A stretch of 64,000 bases of DNA from CAMDHY01 sp046156265 (lineage in GTDB: Bacteria; Pseudomonadota; Alphaproteobacteria; Rhizobiales; Segnochrobactraceae). Each line of letters begins with the position of its first letter. Position 1 is the first letter of the stretch. Under the pieces are notes generated by a model. The model did not search any database, was not told the origin of the DNA, and worked only from the letters and a program-made list of their open reading frames with translations. The translations under genes were made by a program, and so were the position numbers. This document shows positions 28,445 through 36,318 of the stretch, one piece after another. The stretch is from assembly GCF_046156265.1 (NCBI RefSeq), contig NZ_JAWDIR010000022.1, positions 434,001 through 498,000 of the forward strand, written 5' to 3'.

Positions 28445-30043
28445 TCAGCGGACGATTCTCAAGGCGGGAGCGCGGTCCTTCAGGAAGCCCGGCACGTCGT
28501 CCGCTTTCATGGGTTTGGCGTAGAAGTAGCCTTGGCCGAAATCGCAGCCGCTCGAGAGGAGAAAGTCGGCCTCGGAGGGCTCCTCTATGCCCTCGGCAGT
28601 GGTGGCGATCCCAAGGCTGCGGCTCAGCGCCAGGATCCCGGAGATCAGCTTCGTCGAGTTCTCGTCGGTGGTCATGGACCGAACGAAGGACTTGTCGATC
28701 TTCAGCTTGGTTACCGGGAACATGCGCAAATTGTGAAGGCTGGAGTAGCCGGTGCCGAAATCGTCGAGCGCGATGTCGATGCCCGCGGCCCGCAGGCGCG
28801 TCAGGATCGCGCTGGCGGCCTTGTCGTCATCCACCAGCGCGGTCTCCGTGATCTCGATCTCCAGCCGCTTGGGCAGGAAATCGAGGGTCCTCAGCATGCT
28901 CAGAAGCTGATCGGGCAGCGCGACATCCTTGAGCTGAACCGGGGACAGATTGACGGAGATCTTGATCTTGTCGGGCCATTGGGCCGCATCACGGCAGGCC
29001 TGTCTCAGGATGGACTGGGTCAGCTGACCGATGAGGCCGGTCTCCTCGGCGAGGGAGATGAAGACCTCCGGGGAGATGAAGCCCCGGGAGGGATGGTTCC
29101 AGCGGGCCAGCACCTCGAAGCCCGCCACCGTGCCGTCCTTGAGGCGTATCAGCGGCTGGTAGTGCGGAACGATCGCATTCGCGGCAATGGCACTCTGCAG
29201 GTCGCGCTGCAGCCGCCGCGACTGCCTCTGCTCCACGTCCATCGCCGGCTCGAAGAAACGAAAGCTGCCGCCACTGCGCTTGGCACGGTAGAGCGCGGCT
29301 TCCGCCGAGCGCATCACCTCGCCCTCATCGGTGCCGTTCTCCGGCGTCACGGCGATGCCGATGGCGGCGCCAAGGCGCAGGTCCAGGTCGTCGACCTGAT
29401 AGTGCGCGGAGAGCTGGGAGATGATCTGCTGGGCCAGTTTTCCAAGTGCCGCCAGCGCGTTCGGGCGCGGCAGGAAGACCGCGAACTCCTCCCCGCCAAC
29501 GCGCGACGCGATGGCGTCGGGCGGCAGCGGGCGCTTGATGCGGCTGGCAATCTCGAGCAGCAGCCTGTCGCCCATATGGAGACCGTGCAGATCGGTTACG
29601 GCCTTGAACCGCTCGATATCGATGAGCAGCACGGCGTAGCCGCCCGTCCCCGTCGCCACGGCGAGGCGGTTGCGCATATGGTCGCGCAGCATGCGGCGGC
29701 TGGGAAGCCCGGTCAGCGGGTCGTAACGGGCGAGTGCGTCGGCCTCCTCGCGGGCCTTGATGACGTCGATCCGCGCCCGGTCCAGGCGGCGCATGGCGCG
29801 GAACAGCAGCAGGGCCGGCCCCAGCTGGCTCAAGGCGGCGAACGCCACGGCGGTGATGATGAAGCGCCAGCGCCCGGGATCGTCGAAACCGGCACTGGTG
29901 GCGATGCCGAGCTGCGGGAGCACCTCGTCCCGGAGCGAGAACTCCCACCACGTGGACATGAGGCCCATGATCGCCAGCATGGCGGCGAAGGAGAGCAGCG
30001 CCGACAACGGCGTGACGAGAGGACGTGGACGGTTACTGCTCAC
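28445..30043 (-). CDS. Membrane-anchored GGDEF-EAL protein
   Basis: A 532-residue protein with two N-terminal membrane helices (LSALLSFAAMLAIMGLM; FIITAVAFAALSQLGPALLL), a GGDEF domain with RVGGEEF and no RxxD I-site, and an EAL domain. The EAL signature is EVLARW, and the other catalytic residues are kept: VNLSP, ITETA, DDFGTG, KIDKSF and AEGIEE. It should hydrolyse cyclic-di-GMP and may also make it. The GTG start at 30043 follows GGAGG. It is slightly less GC-rich than its neighbours and lies between the integrase relic and the SDR cluster, so horizontal acquisition is possible. Confidence 0.93.
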   Translation of the reverse strand: MSSNRPRPLVTPLSALLSFAAMLAIMGLMSTWWEFSLRDEVLPQLGIATSAGFDDPGRWRFIITAVAFAALSQLGPALLLFRAMRRLDRARIDVIKAREEADALARYDPLTGLPSRRMLRDHMRNRLAVATGTGGYAVLLIDIERFKAVTDLHGLHMGDRLLLEIASRIKRPLPPDAIASRVGGEEFAVFLPRPNALAALGKLAQQIISQLSAHYQVDDLDLRLGAAIGIAVTPENGTDEGEVMRSAEAALYRAKRSGGSFRFFEPAMDVEQRQSRRLQRDLQSAIAANAIVPHYQPLIRLKDGTVAGFEVLARWNHPSRGFISPEVFISLAEETGLIGQLTQSILRQACRDAAQWPDKIKISVNLSPVQLKDVALPDQLLSMLRTLDFLPKRLEIEITETALVDDDKAASAILTRLRAAGIDIALDDFGTGYSSLHNLRMFPVTKLKIDKSFVRSMTTDENSTKLISGILALSRSLGIATTAEGIEEPSEADFLLSSGCDFGQGYFYAKPMKADDVPGFLKDRAPALRIVR

Positions 30044-30292
30044 GGCGTCCTCCCTCCTTCGATCTGGCCTGTCGGATCCGCATCCTGTTCATATCACCAG
30101 ATTCCGCCGGGCACGTAGCCAAGCCTGGAGCCGGGAACGGGCGACGCCGGGCCGCAAGGCCGGTGGGATCCATCGACCTGATATGGCGCTGCCGCGCAAT
30201 CGCACCCGCATGACGCCCGGCCGTGGACGGCAGGCAGGGGCCGCGGGCCCGGCGGCGGCTTGGCGCCAGGCGCGGCGACCGGCTTCAGCCCC

Positions 30293-31072
30293 TCAAACCG
30301 TCGGGATCGTGCCGCCGTCGATGACGAACTCGGCGCCGGTGATGCTCGCCGCCCGGTCGGAGGCGAGGAAGGCGATGAGGTTCGCGACCTCGGCGGGCGT
30401 CGAGGGCCGGCCGAGCGGGATGCCACCGAGCGAGCGCATGATGACCTCCCGGCCTGCATCGAGGCTGACCCCGGCGTCGGCCGCGACCCGTTCGACCAGC
30501 CGGTCGGCCGCCTCGGTGGCGATCCAGCCCGGCGACACGCGCACCACCCGCACCCCGTTCGGCGAGACCTCCTTCGAGAGGCTCTTGCTGTAGGTGGAGA
30601 GCGCCGCCTTCGCCGCCGCGTAGGCCGTCGTCGCCTCCGGCAGCGGCAGGGTGGCCTGGATCGAGGTGACGTGGACGACGACGCCGCTGCCGCGCGACAC
30701 CATGGCCGGCAGCAGCGCACGGTCGAGCCGCACCGCGGGCATGAGATTGAGATCGAGCTCCCGCGCCCATTCGGCATCGCCCAGCGCGGCGAAGCCGCCG
30801 GCCGGGGCCGACGAGCCGCCCAGGATGTGGACGAGGATGTCGAGGTCGCCGAGCCGCTCGCGCGCGGCGGCGGCGAGACTTTCGCAGCCCTCGGCGGTGG
30901 TGAGGTCGGCGGCGACGAAGAGGTCGTCGGCCACATCGGCCGGCCGCGACCGGGCCGACGTCAGCACGCGCGCGCCGAGGTCGCGCAGGAGCGCGACGGT
31001 CGCAGCACCAGCACCGCGGGTGCCCGAGGTGACGAGCGCGGTCTTGCCGTCGAGTTGGAGGAAGCCGGTCAT
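30293..31072 (-). CDS. SDR-family oxidoreductase
   Basis: A 259-residue classical short-chain dehydrogenase. The cofactor motif is TSGTRGAGAAT, the catalytic Ser is in VVVHVTSIQAT and the YxxxK is YAAAK, with the C-terminal DRAASITGAEFVIDGGTIP. Arg residues after the second strand (SARSRP) suggest NADP(H). The start overlaps the NTF2-like gene stop (ATGA), and the pair is divergent from a LysR gene. Such trios usually control oxidation or reduction of a small aromatic or aliphatic carbonyl; the substrate is unknown. Confidence 0.92.
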   Translation of the reverse strand: MTGFLQLDGKTALVTSGTRGAGAATVALLRDLGARVLTSARSRPADVADDLFVAADLTTAEGCESLAAAARERLGDLDILVHILGGSSAPAGGFAALGDAEWARELDLNLMPAVRLDRALLPAMVSRGSGVVVHVTSIQATLPLPEATTAYAAAKAALSTYSKSLSKEVSPNGVRVVRVSPGWIATEAADRLVERVAADAGVSLDAGREVIMRSLGGIPLGRPSTPAEVANLIAFLASDRAASITGAEFVIDGGTIPTV

Positions 31073-31392
31073 GCGCCGATCTCCAGGCCGGTGATCAGGC
31101 CGTCCTCGACCCGGAAGGCGAAGGTGAGATCGGCGGGGCTGCCGGGAAAGTCGCCGGTGACGCGGGCGCGGACGAGGGCGCGGCCGTGGTCCTCGGTGGC
31201 TTCGAGCGGCTCTGCGGTGTGCCGGTACTCGGCCTTGGCGGCCCGCCACCACGCCGCGATGGCGTCGTGGCCGACGTGGGTCCTGCCCTCGTCGCGGACG
31301 ACGGCCTGCGGCGCGAAGGCGCCGAGGGGGGCGGCACCAGTGCTGTCGGCATCGGCGTCGAAGAAGGCTCGAATGGGGGCTGGCAAAATCAT
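31069..31392 (-). CDS. NTF2-like (SnoaL-fold) protein
   Basis: A 107-residue alpha+beta barrel protein: MILPAPIRAFFDADADSTG, FAPQAVVRDEGRTHVGHDAIAAWWRAA and a C-terminal LTFAFRVEDGLITGLEIGA. The pattern is that of the nuclear transport factor 2/SnoaL group, which contains isomerases, cyclases and binding proteins. It is the first gene of a two-gene unit with the SDR, so it probably acts on the same substrate. The start codon lies about 110 bases from the divergent LysR gene. Confidence 0.87.
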   Translation of the reverse strand: MILPAPIRAFFDADADSTGAAPLGAFAPQAVVRDEGRTHVGHDAIAAWWRAAKAEYRHTAEPLEATEDHGRALVRARVTGDFPGSPADLTFAFRVEDGLITGLEIGA

Positions 31393-31488
31393 GGCGTTTC
31401 TCCTGGCTCAGTCTCTCGCTCCCCCGATTTAGCCTTCGACATCCATCACGATAAGCGCGACAAAGCGGGATGTATCATTGCGTATAGA

Positions 31489-31499
31489 GGGATAATCCC
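31489..31499. promoter_or_regulatory. GGGATAATCCC palindrome before the LysR start
   Basis: A perfect 11-base palindrome, GGGAT-A-ATCCC, sits two bases upstream of the ATG at 31502 and covers the expected ribosome site. It lies in the 109-base promoter region shared with the divergent NTF2-like/SDR unit. A related dyad overlaps the start of the second LysR gene (62256-62290). An operator for the LysR protein itself is the simplest reading. Confidence 0.5.
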
Positions 31500-31501
31500 G
31501 A

Positions 31502-32407
31502 ATGTACCGGCCCGGCCTCGCCGAGCTGGATGCCGTCGTCGCCATCGCCCGCGCAGGCTCGTTCCGCGGCGCGGCGCTCACGCTCGGCATGTCGACGACG
31601 GCGCTCAGCAACGCCGTGGCGAAGCTCGAAGCGAAGCTCGGCGTGCGGCTGTTCAACCGGACGACCCGCAGCGTCGCCCTGACCGACGCTGGCCGTGCCT
31701 TCGTCGAGCAGGTGGCGCCGGCCCTTCAGGACATCCATGGCGCCATGGACGCCGTCCGCTCCCACCAGGCGACGCCGTCGGGCACGCTGCGCATCAACGC
31801 GTTTGCCGCCGGCGGGCGGGAGATCATCTCGCCGCTCGTCGTCACGTTCCTGCGCCGGCATCCGACCGTGCATGTCGACCTCGTGACCGAAGGCCGCCTG
31901 GTTGACATCGTCGCCGATGGCTTCGATCTCGGCGTGCGCCGGGCGGACCTCGTGCCCGCCGACATGATCGCCGTGCCGCTCGGGCGGCCGCAGCGCTACG
32001 CCGTCGTCGCCTCTCCGGACTATCTCCGACGACAGGGCGCACCGGTCACGCCCGCCGATCTCATGGCCCATCCGTGCATTCGCGTCCGGCTGCCGAACGG
32101 GGCGCTGCTCCGGTGGCATTTCGAGAAGAGCGGGGAGACGGTGCAGGTCGACGTGACCGGCCCCATCACGCTGGACGAGGCTAGCCTGGCGCGTGCCGTC
32201 GTTCTCGACGGCCTCTGCATCGGGCTCTTCCTCGAGCAGAACGTCCGGGACGACATCGCCGAGGGACGGCTCGTCCGCGTCCTCGATGACTGGACGCCGC
32301 CGTTCGCGGACCTCTGCCTTTACTACCCCGGCCGCCGCAATCCGTCGGCCGCCCTGAAGGCCTTCATCGGGCTTGCCCGCGAGCTCGGCCGGAAGGCGAA
32401 GTCCTGA
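31502..32407 (+). CDS. LysR-family transcriptional regulator
   Basis: A 301-residue regulator with an N-terminal winged HTH (ELDAVVAIARAGSFRGAALTLGM, NAVAKLEAKLGVRLFNRTTRSVALT) and a periplasmic-binding-protein-like effector domain from about residue 90. It is divergent from the NTF2-like/SDR pair, the usual arrangement in which a LysR protein activates the neighbouring unit in response to its substrate and represses itself. The dyad GGGATAATCCC lies just before the ATG. Confidence 0.93.
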   Translation: MYRPGLAELDAVVAIARAGSFRGAALTLGMSTTALSNAVAKLEAKLGVRLFNRTTRSVALTDAGRAFVEQVAPALQDIHGAMDAVRSHQATPSGTLRINAFAAGGREIISPLVVTFLRRHPTVHVDLVTEGRLVDIVADGFDLGVRRADLVPADMIAVPLGRPQRYAVVASPDYLRRQGAPVTPADLMAHPCIRVRLPNGALLRWHFEKSGETVQVDVTGPITLDEASLARAVVLDGLCIGLFLEQNVRDDIAEGRLVRVLDDWTPPFADLCLYYPGRRNPSAALKAFIGLARELGRKAKS

Positions 32408-32434
32408 CGGCCGGGGCGGGACTGATAGGTGGGT

Positions 32435-32489
32435 CCGCGGGGGGAACGTCCCCCCGCGGGAGGCGCGCCCCCGCCAGTGGCGGAGGCGC
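32435..32489. terminator. Two consecutive GC hairpins between convergent genes
   Basis: Hairpin 1 (32435-32459) is a perfect 11-bp stem, CCGCGGGGGGA with its reverse complement, and a 3-base loop. Hairpin 2 (32465-32489) has arms GCGCCCCCGCC/GGCGGAGGCGC with one mismatch and an AGT loop. They lie between the LysR stop (32407) and the GMC oxidoreductase stop (32506). No T-run follows either, so factor-independent termination is uncertain, but they could block read-through or protect the 3' ends. Confidence 0.5.
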
Positions 32490-32505
32490 ACGGTCGGCGG
32501 CCCTG

Positions 32506-34125
32506 TCAGAGGCCGTGCGTGCTGCGGACCATCGCCGCCGCCCGCTCGCCGATGATCGCGCACGGTGCCTGGGTGTTGCCCGTGGCGACGCGCGGCATGA
32601 TCGAGCCGTCGGCGATGCGCAGGCCCTCGATGCCGTAGACGCGCAGCGCCCCGTCGACGACCGACATCTCGTCCCGCCCCATCTTGGCGGTGCCGCACTG
32701 GTGCCAGTAGGTCACCGCGGCGTCGCGGATGAACCACTCGAGCGTCGCGCCCTTGAGGTTGCCCGGCATCGCCTCGCCGCGGACGAGCGGCCGGAACGCC
32801 TGGGCGTTGCCGAGCTCGCGGCAGAGCTCGACGCAGGCGATGGCGGTCCGCATGTCGACGGGCTCCGACAACATGTTGGCGTCGATGGCGAGCGGCGCCA
32901 GCGGGTCGGTGCCCGTCAGGCGCAGCCGGCCGCGGCTCGCGGGCTGGGCGAGACCCGCAAACATCGTCCAGCCGTGCTCCGGCACGCCGCGCGCCGCCGT
33001 GCGGTCGCTCGGGACGGGGAACTCGACCTGGCAGAACAGCAGGTCGGGCGCCTCGAGGTCGGCCCGGCTCTTCCAGTAGAGCGTCGCCTCGCTGCCCGAG
33101 TTGCGCGGCGCCAGCGGCTCCGCATACTCCCAGATGCAGCCGAAGGAGACGTGGTCCTGCAGGTTCCGCCCGACGCCGGGCAGGTGCTGCAGGACGGGGA
33201 TGCCGACGCGGCCGAGCTCGGCCTCGTCGCCGATGCCGGAATGCATCAGCACCTTCGGGGTCTGCATCGCGCCCATCGACAGCACGACCTCGCAGCGCGC
33301 GCCGATCGCCAGCACCTCACCCTTGCGGACGACCTCGACACCGGTCGCCCGGTGACCCTCGAAGACGACGCGGCGCACCAGCGTGTCGGTCAGCACCGTC
33401 AGGTTCGGCCGGTCGAGCACGGGCCGGACATAGGCGCGGTAGAGCGAGTGGCGACGGCCGTCGCGGACCAGCATGTCGGTGATCGCCGCCCCGCCCGGTC
33501 CTTCCATCATCCGGCCGTTCGGATGGTCGAAGGTCGGGATGCCGAGCTCGCGGGCGGCGTCGAGCATCGCATGCGCGACCGGGCTCGGATCGGCCGCCGG
33601 CTGCACCCAGACCGGGCCATTGATGCCGCGATAATGCGGATCGGGTGCGCCCTGCCAGTTCTCGATGCGGCGGTAGATGTCGAGGACGGCATCGTAGCCC
33701 CAGGCCGCGTCGCCGGCTTCCGCGGCGTAGAAGTCCCAGTCGCGGCGGTGGCCGCGCGCCCACACCATGACGTTGATGCTGGAGCCGCCGCCGAGACCCT
33801 TGCCCATCGACATCGGCAGCGCGCGGCCGTTGAGATGCGGGTTCGGCTGGGCGTGGAAGCCCCAGTCGCGGCTGCTGCCGAGATTGGCCGGCCACTGCGT
33901 CGGATCGAGCACGCTCTCGGCCTCGTCGCTGCCACCGGCTTCGATCAGCAGCACCTGGACGGCCGGGTTCTCCGACAGCCGCGCGGCGACCACCGAGCCG
34001 GCCGCGCCGGCGCCGCAGACGATGAAGTCGTACTGGGCCTGAAGGCCGGCGGCGGGCCGCTGCTGGCCTTCGCCGGCGCGCCGACGGGCGTCGGCCTCAT
34101 CGGGGGATGTGAACTCACGGGTCAT
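32506..34125 (-). CDS. GMC-family FAD-dependent oxidoreductase
   Basis: A 539-residue glucose-methanol-choline oxidoreductase. The FAD dinucleotide motif is FIVCGAGAAGSVVAARLSE, the GMC signature is GKGLGGGSSINVMVWARGH, and the C-terminal active-site region has VTYWHQCGTAKMG with the catalytic His. It resembles choline or other alcohol dehydrogenases, but the substrate cannot be fixed. The ATG at 34125 (MTREFTSPDEADARR) follows AAGGA at good spacing and adds about 30 residues before the Rossmann fold. No betaine-aldehyde dehydrogenase or transporter is nearby. Confidence 0.92.
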   Translation of the reverse strand: MTREFTSPDEADARRRAGEGQQRPAAGLQAQYDFIVCGAGAAGSVVAARLSENPAVQVLLIEAGGSDEAESVLDPTQWPANLGSSRDWGFHAQPNPHLNGRALPMSMGKGLGGGSSINVMVWARGHRRDWDFYAAEAGDAAWGYDAVLDIYRRIENWQGAPDPHYRGINGPVWVQPAADPSPVAHAMLDAARELGIPTFDHPNGRMMEGPGGAAITDMLVRDGRRHSLYRAYVRPVLDRPNLTVLTDTLVRRVVFEGHRATGVEVVRKGEVLAIGARCEVVLSMGAMQTPKVLMHSGIGDEAELGRVGIPVLQHLPGVGRNLQDHVSFGCIWEYAEPLAPRNSGSEATLYWKSRADLEAPDLLFCQVEFPVPSDRTAARGVPEHGWTMFAGLAQPASRGRLRLTGTDPLAPLAIDANMLSEPVDMRTAIACVELCRELGNAQAFRPLVRGEAMPGNLKGATLEWFIRDAAVTYWHQCGTAKMGRDEMSVVDGALRVYGIEGLRIADGSIMPRVATGNTQAPCAIIGERAAAMVRSTHGL

Positions 34126-34304
34126 CTGAAACGTCCTTCTCGCAATCGGCTCCGGCCGCACCGGGTCGGTCCCGGCCTGCCTGTGCAGAGCGGGTCGGGT
34201 GGGTCCGACGATCGGGTTGCGGGAGCGCGGGTTGCCGGCCCGGCGAGCGGGTCGGCGGTCGTGCTGCCGGCGGGGCTGCCCGCCGGTGTTGCCAAGTCCG
34301 GCAG

Positions 34305-34380
34305 GAGCCGGACCCTCAGCAGCTCGGTGTCAGGCCGGAGCCGGACCTTCGGTGGCTCGGTGTTCGGCTAGAGCCGGACC
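34305..34380. repeat. 33-bp imperfect tandem repeat
   Basis: The unit starting GAGCCGGACC recurs at 34305, 34338 and 34371, an exact 33-base period; the first two units share GAGCCGGACC.TC and GCTCGGTGT, and the third is cut after about 10 bases. It fills the gap between the GMC and alpha/beta-hydrolase genes. A 33-base (11-codon) period would keep a reading frame, but no gene is supported here. Confidence 0.65.
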
Positions 34381-34381
34381 A

Positions 34382-35167
34382 TCACTGGCCGGCGCTGCGG
34401 GCGGCGCGGTCGATCACGTCGGCCACGGCTTCCGGCTGGGTCAGGAAGACGACGTGGCTGCCCTCGATCTCGTAGGTCGCGGCGCCGATGCGCTCCGCCG
34501 TGGCGCGCAGGAGCTTCGGGTCGATGGCGCCGTCCTCCGTCGCCACCACGAACCAGCTCGGCTTCGTCCGCCACGCCGCCTGGGTGACCTTGGCGCCGAA
34601 GCTCTCCATGGCGATCGGCACCTGCGAGTCGCGCAGGAAGGCGGCGTCGGCGTCGCTGGTGTCACCCGCAAAGCCCGCCTTGAACATCGGCCCGTTGATG
34701 AAGCCGAAGCCGTCGGCCTGCGGCTCGATGATGAACTCCGGCGGCGGCGGGATCTCGGCGAGCTGGTCGCCGGTCGACTGGCCGACGTCGGGCGCGAACG
34801 CCGCGACATAGACGAGGCCGGCAACCTTCGGGTGGGTGCCTGTCTCCGTGATCACGGTGCCGCCGTAGGAGTGGCCGACGAGGATGGTCGGGCCGTCCTG
34901 GCGCTCGAGCACCCGCCGCGTCGCGGCGACGTCGTCGGCGAAGGAGGTGAGCGGGTTCTGGACGACGCTCACCCGGTAACCCTTCGCGGTGAGGACGTCG
35001 TAGACGCCGCGCCATCCCGAGCCGTCGGCGAAGGCGCCGTGCACCAGCACGACATTGTTGGCGCGCCCGGGCTGTCCGGTGGCACCGGTGTCCTGCGCGG
35101 AGGCGGCGGTGGCGAAAGCCGTCGCGGCGAGGGCGGCGGCGGCGAGGGTGCGAAGGCTCTTGGACAT
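34382..35167 (-). CDS. Secreted alpha/beta hydrolase
   Basis: A 261-residue hydrolase with a signal peptide (MSKSLRTLAAAALAATAFATAASA) and the alpha/beta fold. The oxyanion segment is VVLVHGAFADGSGW, the nucleophile elbow is LVGHSYGG, the acid is probably in VATEDGAIDP and the His in IEGSHVVFL. This wording is common in small esterases or lactonases. ATG 35167 has GAGGAG at 8 bases; an ATG two codons earlier has it too close. It is divergent from a MarR-family gene, with an AT-rich promoter that carries three TATCGCGATA-type palindromes, so the MarR protein probably controls it. Confidence 0.88.
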   Translation of the reverse strand: MSKSLRTLAAAALAATAFATAASAQDTGATGQPGRANNVVLVHGAFADGSGWRGVYDVLTAKGYRVSVVQNPLTSFADDVAATRRVLERQDGPTILVGHSYGGTVITETGTHPKVAGLVYVAAFAPDVGQSTGDQLAEIPPPPEFIIEPQADGFGFINGPMFKAGFAGDTSDADAAFLRDSQVPIAMESFGAKVTQAAWRTKPSWFVVATEDGAIDPKLLRATAERIGAATYEIEGSHVVFLTQPEAVADVIDRAARSAGQ

Positions 35168-35282
35168 CGTCATGGCTCCTCGGTCGATGGGAACGCCGGT
35201 GGCGTTCCGCGGGGGTGGGACGATCGGCGACCGGAGCGGGCGTCTGAAGCGCTCGCCTGGTGACGGGTCGCCGGTAGTTCGA

Positions 35283-35358
35283 TAGCGCGATATTTATTAT
35301 CGCGATATATGAACTAGCGGACCACGCGAGGCTTGTCGAGAGGAAAGTTATCGCGATA
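35283..35358. promoter_or_regulatory. Three-copy TATCGCGATA operator in the hydrolase/MarR promoter
   Basis: The 10-base palindrome TATCGCGATA is perfect at 35298-35307 and 35349-35358, and present with one mismatch (TAGCGCGATA) at 35283-35292. The first two centres are 15 bases apart; the third lies 51 bases on. All are inside the AT-rich gap between the divergent alpha/beta hydrolase and MarR genes. Such multiple inverted repeats are typical binding sites for MarR/OhrR dimers. Autoregulation plus control of the hydrolase is inferred. Confidence 0.75.
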
Positions 35359-35433
35359 TGTATTTCGTCGCCGCGACGGGCGGCGCCATGCCGGCGAGCT
35401 CCGGCTTTTGGGCTCCGGGCCCTGGGACCTGCG

Positions 35434-35883
35434 ATGGACGATGAACGGACGGGGCCGCTGCCCCTCGATGACCAGCTCTGCTACGCCGTCTACTCGGCCG
35501 GCATGGCGATCCAGCGCACCTACAAGCCGCTGCTCGACGAGCTCGGCGTCACCTACCCGCAGTACCTCGTGCTCAACGTGCTGTGGCGGGAGGACAAGCA
35601 GACCGTCGGCGGCATCGCCGAGGAACTAGCGCTCGAATCGAGCACGCTGACGCCTCTCCTGAAGCGCCTCGAGACGGCCGGGCTGGTGCGGCGGACGCGC
35701 AACCCCGACGATGAGCGCCAGGTGATCATTGCCCTCACCACCGAGGGCCGCGCGCTGCGGGCCAGGGGCGGCTGCCTCGCCGACGCGCTGCTGGCGGCGT
35801 CCGGCATGTCCGCCGCGGAGCTTGGCGAGATCAACCGGCGGCTGAAGCGGCTCCGAGACGCTCTCGCCCTTCAGGCAGGATGA
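35434..35883 (+). CDS. MarR/OhrR-family transcriptional regulator
   Basis: A 149-residue winged-helix dimer. It begins MDDERTGPLPLDDQLCYAVYSAG. The Cys in LDDQLCYAVY matches the redox-sensing cysteine of OhrR proteins, and Tyr residues follow as in that group. The wing helix is TVGGIAEELALESSTLTPLLKRLE, with RRTRNPDDERQV in the wing. OhrR regulators sense organic hydroperoxides and repress ohr; no ohr gene is nearby, so the partner is probably the divergent alpha/beta hydrolase. The ATG at 35434 has only a weak GGGAC upstream. Confidence 0.9.
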   Translation: MDDERTGPLPLDDQLCYAVYSAGMAIQRTYKPLLDELGVTYPQYLVLNVLWREDKQTVGGIAEELALESSTLTPLLKRLETAGLVRRTRNPDDERQVIIALTTEGRALRARGGCLADALLAASGMSAAELGEINRRLKRLRDALALQAG

Positions 35884-36318
35884 TAAAAAGTCCGCGGCAG
35901 GCCAGATGGCACGGCGAGCTATTTCCGGACAACGGTGCTTATCCCGGCCAGCAGGACCTCCCCCGCCTTCCAGTTTGATCGCATTGACCGCGGCCACTTC
36001 ACCTTGAAGAACAACGACGACGCGATCATGCCGTTGATCGGGACCTTTCCCGATCGGACGCTTGCAGGACACTAATCGCGCTCCAGTGGACGTTCGTCGA
36101 CTTCAGCCCGGCGTCGGGCTCAGCCCCCGATGCCTGGTTATCAGGAGTCACTTTGTGACCGATCTTCGTTCGCGTCAGGCAAGGTATTCACCAATATATC
36201 GGAACCTTTTTGTCTCCTGATCGTTGTTATACAACGTTGGCTGGTGTTCCACGCGCGTTTGTCGATGCGGGTTCGAATATTATTACAGCGCATCCCGGCT
36301 CGCCGATCGGAACAATTC
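35884..36318. other. 435-base intergenic region with a coding-like fragment and AT-rich promoter
   Basis: No complete gene is supported. On the + strand 35935-36075 is open from a GTG and reads FQFDRIDRGHFTLKNNDDA, then IMPLIGTFPDRTLAGH and stop. Its composition looks coding, but there is no ribosome site, so it may be the remains of a gene. About 36150-36318 is AT-rich, with the dyad GTTGT-TAT-ACAAC near 36222, and probably carries the promoter of the PRC-barrel gene. No assigned -35/-10 pair is convincing. Confidence 0.4.

Noticed and set aside
34126..34380. Protein-like frame with GAGPSAARCQA repeats
   Set aside because: Reads only from the 33-base repeat in a spacer and runs opposite the downstream gene; no start or ribosome site.
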